Notes under the pieces: model-generated
Database searches by the model: none
What the model saw: the letters and a program-made list of their open reading frames with translations, nothing else
Told to the model about the DNA's origin: nothing
Made by a program: the position numbers and the translations under genes
Part shown: piece by piece, positions 31,918 to 34,315 of the stretch
Position numbering within the stretch: the stretch's first letter is position 1
How the letters are laid out: each line of letters opens with the position of its first letter
Assembly (NCBI GenBank): GCA_024711205.1
Contig: JANJTH010000939.1
Span: 1-34,315 of the forward strand
Origin: Planctomycetota bacterium
GTDB lineage: Bacteria > Planctomycetota > J058
Reading direction: 5' to 3'
Length of the DNA: 34,315 bases

Positions 31918-31947
31918 GTTGTACAGAGACCGTCCAGGCGTGGGCAA
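31918..31947 (-). promoter_or_regulatory. Possible promoter of the EEP lipoprotein gene
   Basis: On the minus strand TTGCCC (plus 31942-31947), an 18-base spacer and TACAAC (plus 31918-31923) lie about 45 bases before the ATG. The match to sigma-70 consensus is moderate. The divergent gap also holds GTAAG-ACGTCG-CTTAC (32011-32026), a partial palindrome on the kinase side. Confidence 0.3.
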
Positions 31948-32078
31948 GCAAAACCCGAAGGGGTACAGCGGGTTGCGACGCGACGCGTCAAGCCGAGGGG
32001 GCGACGCCAGGTAAGACGTCGCTTACGATCGGGCGGACGGGCAGGGGGCGGGAAGCGCCCGACGGTCGGGAGGCGGCG

Positions 32079-34315
32079 GTGCAGCTCGGCCCCTACGTGA
32101 TCGAGGCCGAGCTCGGGCGGGGGGGCACGAGCGTCGTCTACCGGTCGCAGGGGCCCGACGGGCGGCCCGTCGCCGTGAAGCTGCTCGCCCGCGGGGTCGC
32201 CGCGCCCGACGACGTGGCCGCGCGCCGGTTCGAGCGCGAGCGCGCGCTCCAGGCCGAGCTCGGGCTCGCCGAGGGGTTCGTGCCGCTCCTCGACGAGGGC
32301 GAGAGCCCGCGCGGGCCCTTCCTCGTCATGCCGCTCGTCGAGGGGGGGACGCTCCGGGAGCGGCTCGCGCGCGGCCCCCTCGCGCTCGACGACGCCGTCG
32401 AGCTGGCCCGGCGGCTCGCCGACGCCGCCGGGCGCGCGCACGCGCGGGGCGTCGTGCACCGCGACCTGAAGCCCGAGAACGTGCTCTTCACGCGCGCGGG
32501 CGCGCCGCTGATCGCCGACCTGGGCCTCGCCAAGCGCACGGGCGAGGGCGCCGGGCTCGCGCTCTCGCGGACGGGCGAGATGCGCGGGACGGCCGGCTAC
32601 ATGGCGCCCGAGCAGATGGAGGACGCGAAGTCCGCGGGCCCGCAGGCCGACGTGTTCTCGCTCGGCGCGATCCTCTACGAGTGCCTCACGGGCGAGGCGG
32701 CGTTCGTGGGCGACAACCCGCTCGCCGTGATCGCGCGCGTCGACACGGGCGAGTTCGCGCCGGTCCGTCGGCTCCGCCCCGACTGCCCGCGCTGGGTCGA
32801 GGCCGTCGTCACGCGCGCGCTCGCGCGCGCCCCGGAGGGCCGCTTCCGCGACGGCGCCGCGCTCGCCCGCGCGCTCTCGGGCCTCGGGCTCGAGGGGCGG
32901 GCCGGCGGTCGGGGGGGCCGATCGGTCGCCCTGTCGCTCGCGTCCTCGCTCGGGCTCGCGGCGCTCGGCGTGGTCCTCGGGGTGGCCCTCGAGCGACGCG
33001 GCCTCGTGCCCGGCGCGCGGCCCGCGCCCGCCTCCGCGCGGCTGCCCGCCGGCTCGGACGCGGCGTCCGGGCCGGGGCCTTCGGCCTCGATGCCGCCGGC
33101 GCCCGCCGACCCGAGCGCAGCCTCCCTCGGGCCCTCGGTGACGCCGCCGACCGAAGGTCCGCCCGTGGAGCCCTCGCCGGGCCCGCCCGCGGTCGACCCG
33201 GTCCGGCCTGCCCCCGCGCCGGCGTCCGAGGAGGCCGCCCCCGGCGCGCTCCGCGACGCCGCGTCCCCGGCGGGCGAGCCCGCGCCGGCCGGGCCGCTCG
33301 GGTCGCTCGCGCTCGACCGCGACCTCGCCGCGTCCGCGCGGCTCGCGCTCGTCCGGCGCCACGGAGACCCGCGCCTCCGGCACACGGGCGACGTGACCGG
33401 CGTGGCCCTGCTCATGAACAGCTTGCTCGAGGCCCGCGCGCTCGCCGCCGACGAGCACGGCTTCGCGCGGCCCTGGTCGCTCGTGACCGGGGCCCCGATC
33501 GGCCCGCCGATCGAGCTCGCGGGCGGCTTCGCGGGCGTCCTCGCCGTGACGCCCGGCGGGGACGCGCTGGCCTGGGCGCAGGCCGACGGGCAGGCGCGGA
33601 CGCTCGCGCTCGAGGGCGGGGCGTCCGTGACGATCGACACCGAGGGCGACCGCACGACGGCGCTCGCCTGGAGCCCGGACGGCCGGCTCCTCGCCGTCGC
33701 CTGCGCGGGCGGCGGCCTGTTCGTCCTGGACATCGCGGCGCGGTCCCTCGTCCGGCGGGTGAACCACGAGGCCGCCGTGACGGCCGTCGCGTTCTCGCCC
33801 GACGGCGCGCTCGTCGTCACGGGGACCGCGGCGGGGTCGCTCCACGCGCTCCGGCTCGCCGACTGGGCGGAGGCGGGCGCGCTGCGCCCGACGGGGGGGC
33901 CGATCCGCGGGCTGTCCGTCGGGCGGGCGCTCGTGGCGGCGTTCGTGGAGGGCAAGGGGCCGTGCCTGTGGCGGCGCGCGGAGGGTCAGGCGACGATCCT
34001 CCAGGACCTCCCGCGGACGGACCTCCGCGCGCTCCGGGTCGCCCCCGACGACGCGCGCGTCACGCTCGTGGCCGGCGGCGCGCTCGTCCAGCTCGAGGCC
34101 GACGCGGGCTCGCCGTTCGGCTTCGCGCTCGAGGCAAACCGCCGGCTCCCCGCGGCGCCCGGCGCCGCCGCGGTCCTGCCCGACGGGCGCGTCGTCGTCG
34201 CCACGGGGACCTCGCTCGCGCTGCTCGACGCGACGACCGCCGCGCCCGTGGGGCCGCGGGCGGTCGGGCACGCGGGCTGGACGCTCGCGGCCGCCGCGGC
34301 GGGCGCGCGCGTCGT
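32079..34315 (+). CDS. Membrane Ser/Thr protein kinase with beta-propeller-like sensor domain, 3' end beyond the window
   Basis: At least 745 residues from GTG at 32079 (GGGAGG five bases upstream); no stop before the window ends. Residues 1-270 are a complete Hanks-type kinase: Gly-rich loop LGRGGTSVVY, Lys34 in VAVK, HRDLKPEN at 127-134, ADLGLAK (DLG for DFG) and GYMAPEQ. A membrane helix follows at about 282-305, then about 100 residues of Pro/Ala/Ser linker. The extracytoplasmic part has repeats of WD40/propeller type, with ALAWSPDGRLLAVACAGG and AVAFSPDGALVVTGTAAG as the clearest blades. This layout is frequent in Planctomycetota and Myxococcota. The ligand and target are unknown. Confidence 0.93.
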   Translation, partial: MQLGPYVIEAELGRGGTSVVYRSQGPDGRPVAVKLLARGVAAPDDVAARRFERERALQAELGLAEGFVPLLDEGESPRGPFLVMPLVEGGTLRERLARGPLALDDAVELARRLADAAGRAHARGVVHRDLKPENVLFTRAGAPLIADLGLAKRTGEGAGLALSRTGEMRGTAGYMAPEQMEDAKSAGPQADVFSLGAILYECLTGEAAFVGDNPLAVIARVDTGEFAPVRRLRPDCPRWVEAVVTRALARAPEGRFRDGAALARALSGLGLEGRAGGRGGRSVALSLASSLGLAALGVVLGVALERRGLVPGARPAPASARLPAGSDAASGPGPSASMPPAPADPSAASLGPSVTPPTEGPPVEPSPGPPAVDPVRPAPAPASEEAAPGALRDAASPAGEPAPAGPLGSLALDRDLAASARLALVRRHGDPRLRHTGDVTGVALLMNSLLEARALAADEHGFARPWSLVTGAPIGPPIELAGGFAGVLAVTPGGDALAWAQADGQARTLALEGGASVTIDTEGDRTTALAWSPDGRLLAVACAGGGLFVLDIAARSLVRRVNHEAAVTAVAFSPDGALVVTGTAAGSLHALRLADWAEAGALRPTGGPIRGLSVGRALVAAFVEGKGPCLWRRAEGQATILQDLPRTDLRALRVAPDDARVTLVAGGALVQLEADAGSPFGFALEANRRLPAAPGAAAVLPDGRVVVATGTSLALLDATTAAPVGPRAVGHAGWTLAAAAAGARV

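Noticed and set aside
31818-34271. An 817-codon minus-strand frame opposite the kinase gene
   Set aside because: The plus strand holds an unmistakable kinase with all catalytic motifs; the minus frame is a shadow.

Overview
The window is a very GC-rich bacterial chromosome segment (third codon positions almost all G/C, many GTG starts) built around a large ribosomal-protein cluster. The lineage is most likely Planctomycetota. Evidence is a zinc-ribbon protein with the CTKCG-x-DFRTGK pattern, a Hanks-type kinase joined to a propeller-like sensor domain, a single-pass protein with a Pro/Ala linker and a SPOR-like end, and an EF-G of unusual class. Myxococcota or another deltaproteobacterial relative is the main alternative. 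No tRNA, rRNA or CRISPR array was seen.

Layout. 1-187: start of a minus-strand exported or membrane-anchored protein cut by the window edge. 383-2374: an aconitase/isopropylmalate-dehydratase-class enzyme whose swivel domain is at the N terminus. 2378-5770: a mobile-element island. It contains the decayed 3' end of a REP-associated (Y1/HUH) transposase on the plus strand, two small unrecognised genes with atypical codon use and a shared C-terminal tail, three 177-179-bp repeat units plus fragments, and an intact transposase gene on the minus strand. The two transposase copies converge on the repeats and small genes. 5968-9445: two divergent zinc-ribbon genes, an LTXXQ-type exported helical protein, a coiled-coil protein and endonuclease III.

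9542-24993: the str/S10/spc region in the order rpsL-rpsG-fusA, then (after a strong promoter) rpsJ-rplC-rplD-rplW-rplB-rpsS-rplV-rpsC-rplP-rpmC-rpsQ-rplN-rplX-rplE-rpsN-rpsH-rplF-rplR-rpsE-rplO, then secY-map. Genes are packed with 4-nt overlaps or very short gaps, and Shine-Dalgarno sequences lie in the last codons of the preceding gene. tuf, rpmD and adk are absent from their usual places, and infA/rpmJ/rpsM/rpsK/rpsD/rpoA/rplQ do not follow map. The EF-G has a domain IV unlike the standard translocase and resembles the mitochondrial EF-G2 class. uL5 and uS5 carry long low-complexity N-terminal extensions. A perfect 24-bp hairpin that begins inside the map stop codon ends the cluster.

25176-34315: accessory and envelope genes. 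These are an exported endonuclease/exonuclease/phosphatase-family (EEP) enzyme, a caspase-fold lipoprotein with Glu where the catalytic His should be, a membrane protein with a SPOR-like end, a DUF89/ARMT1-like damage-control phosphatase, an aldo/keto reductase followed by a 160-bp foldback element, a second EEP enzyme that is a lipoprotein, and a membrane Ser/Thr kinase that runs off the window.

The most unusual material is the transposase/repeat island with its two small passenger-like genes, the EF-G2-like factor in the str position, the swivel-first aconitase, and the long perfect hairpins that begin at stop codons and lack U-tracts.
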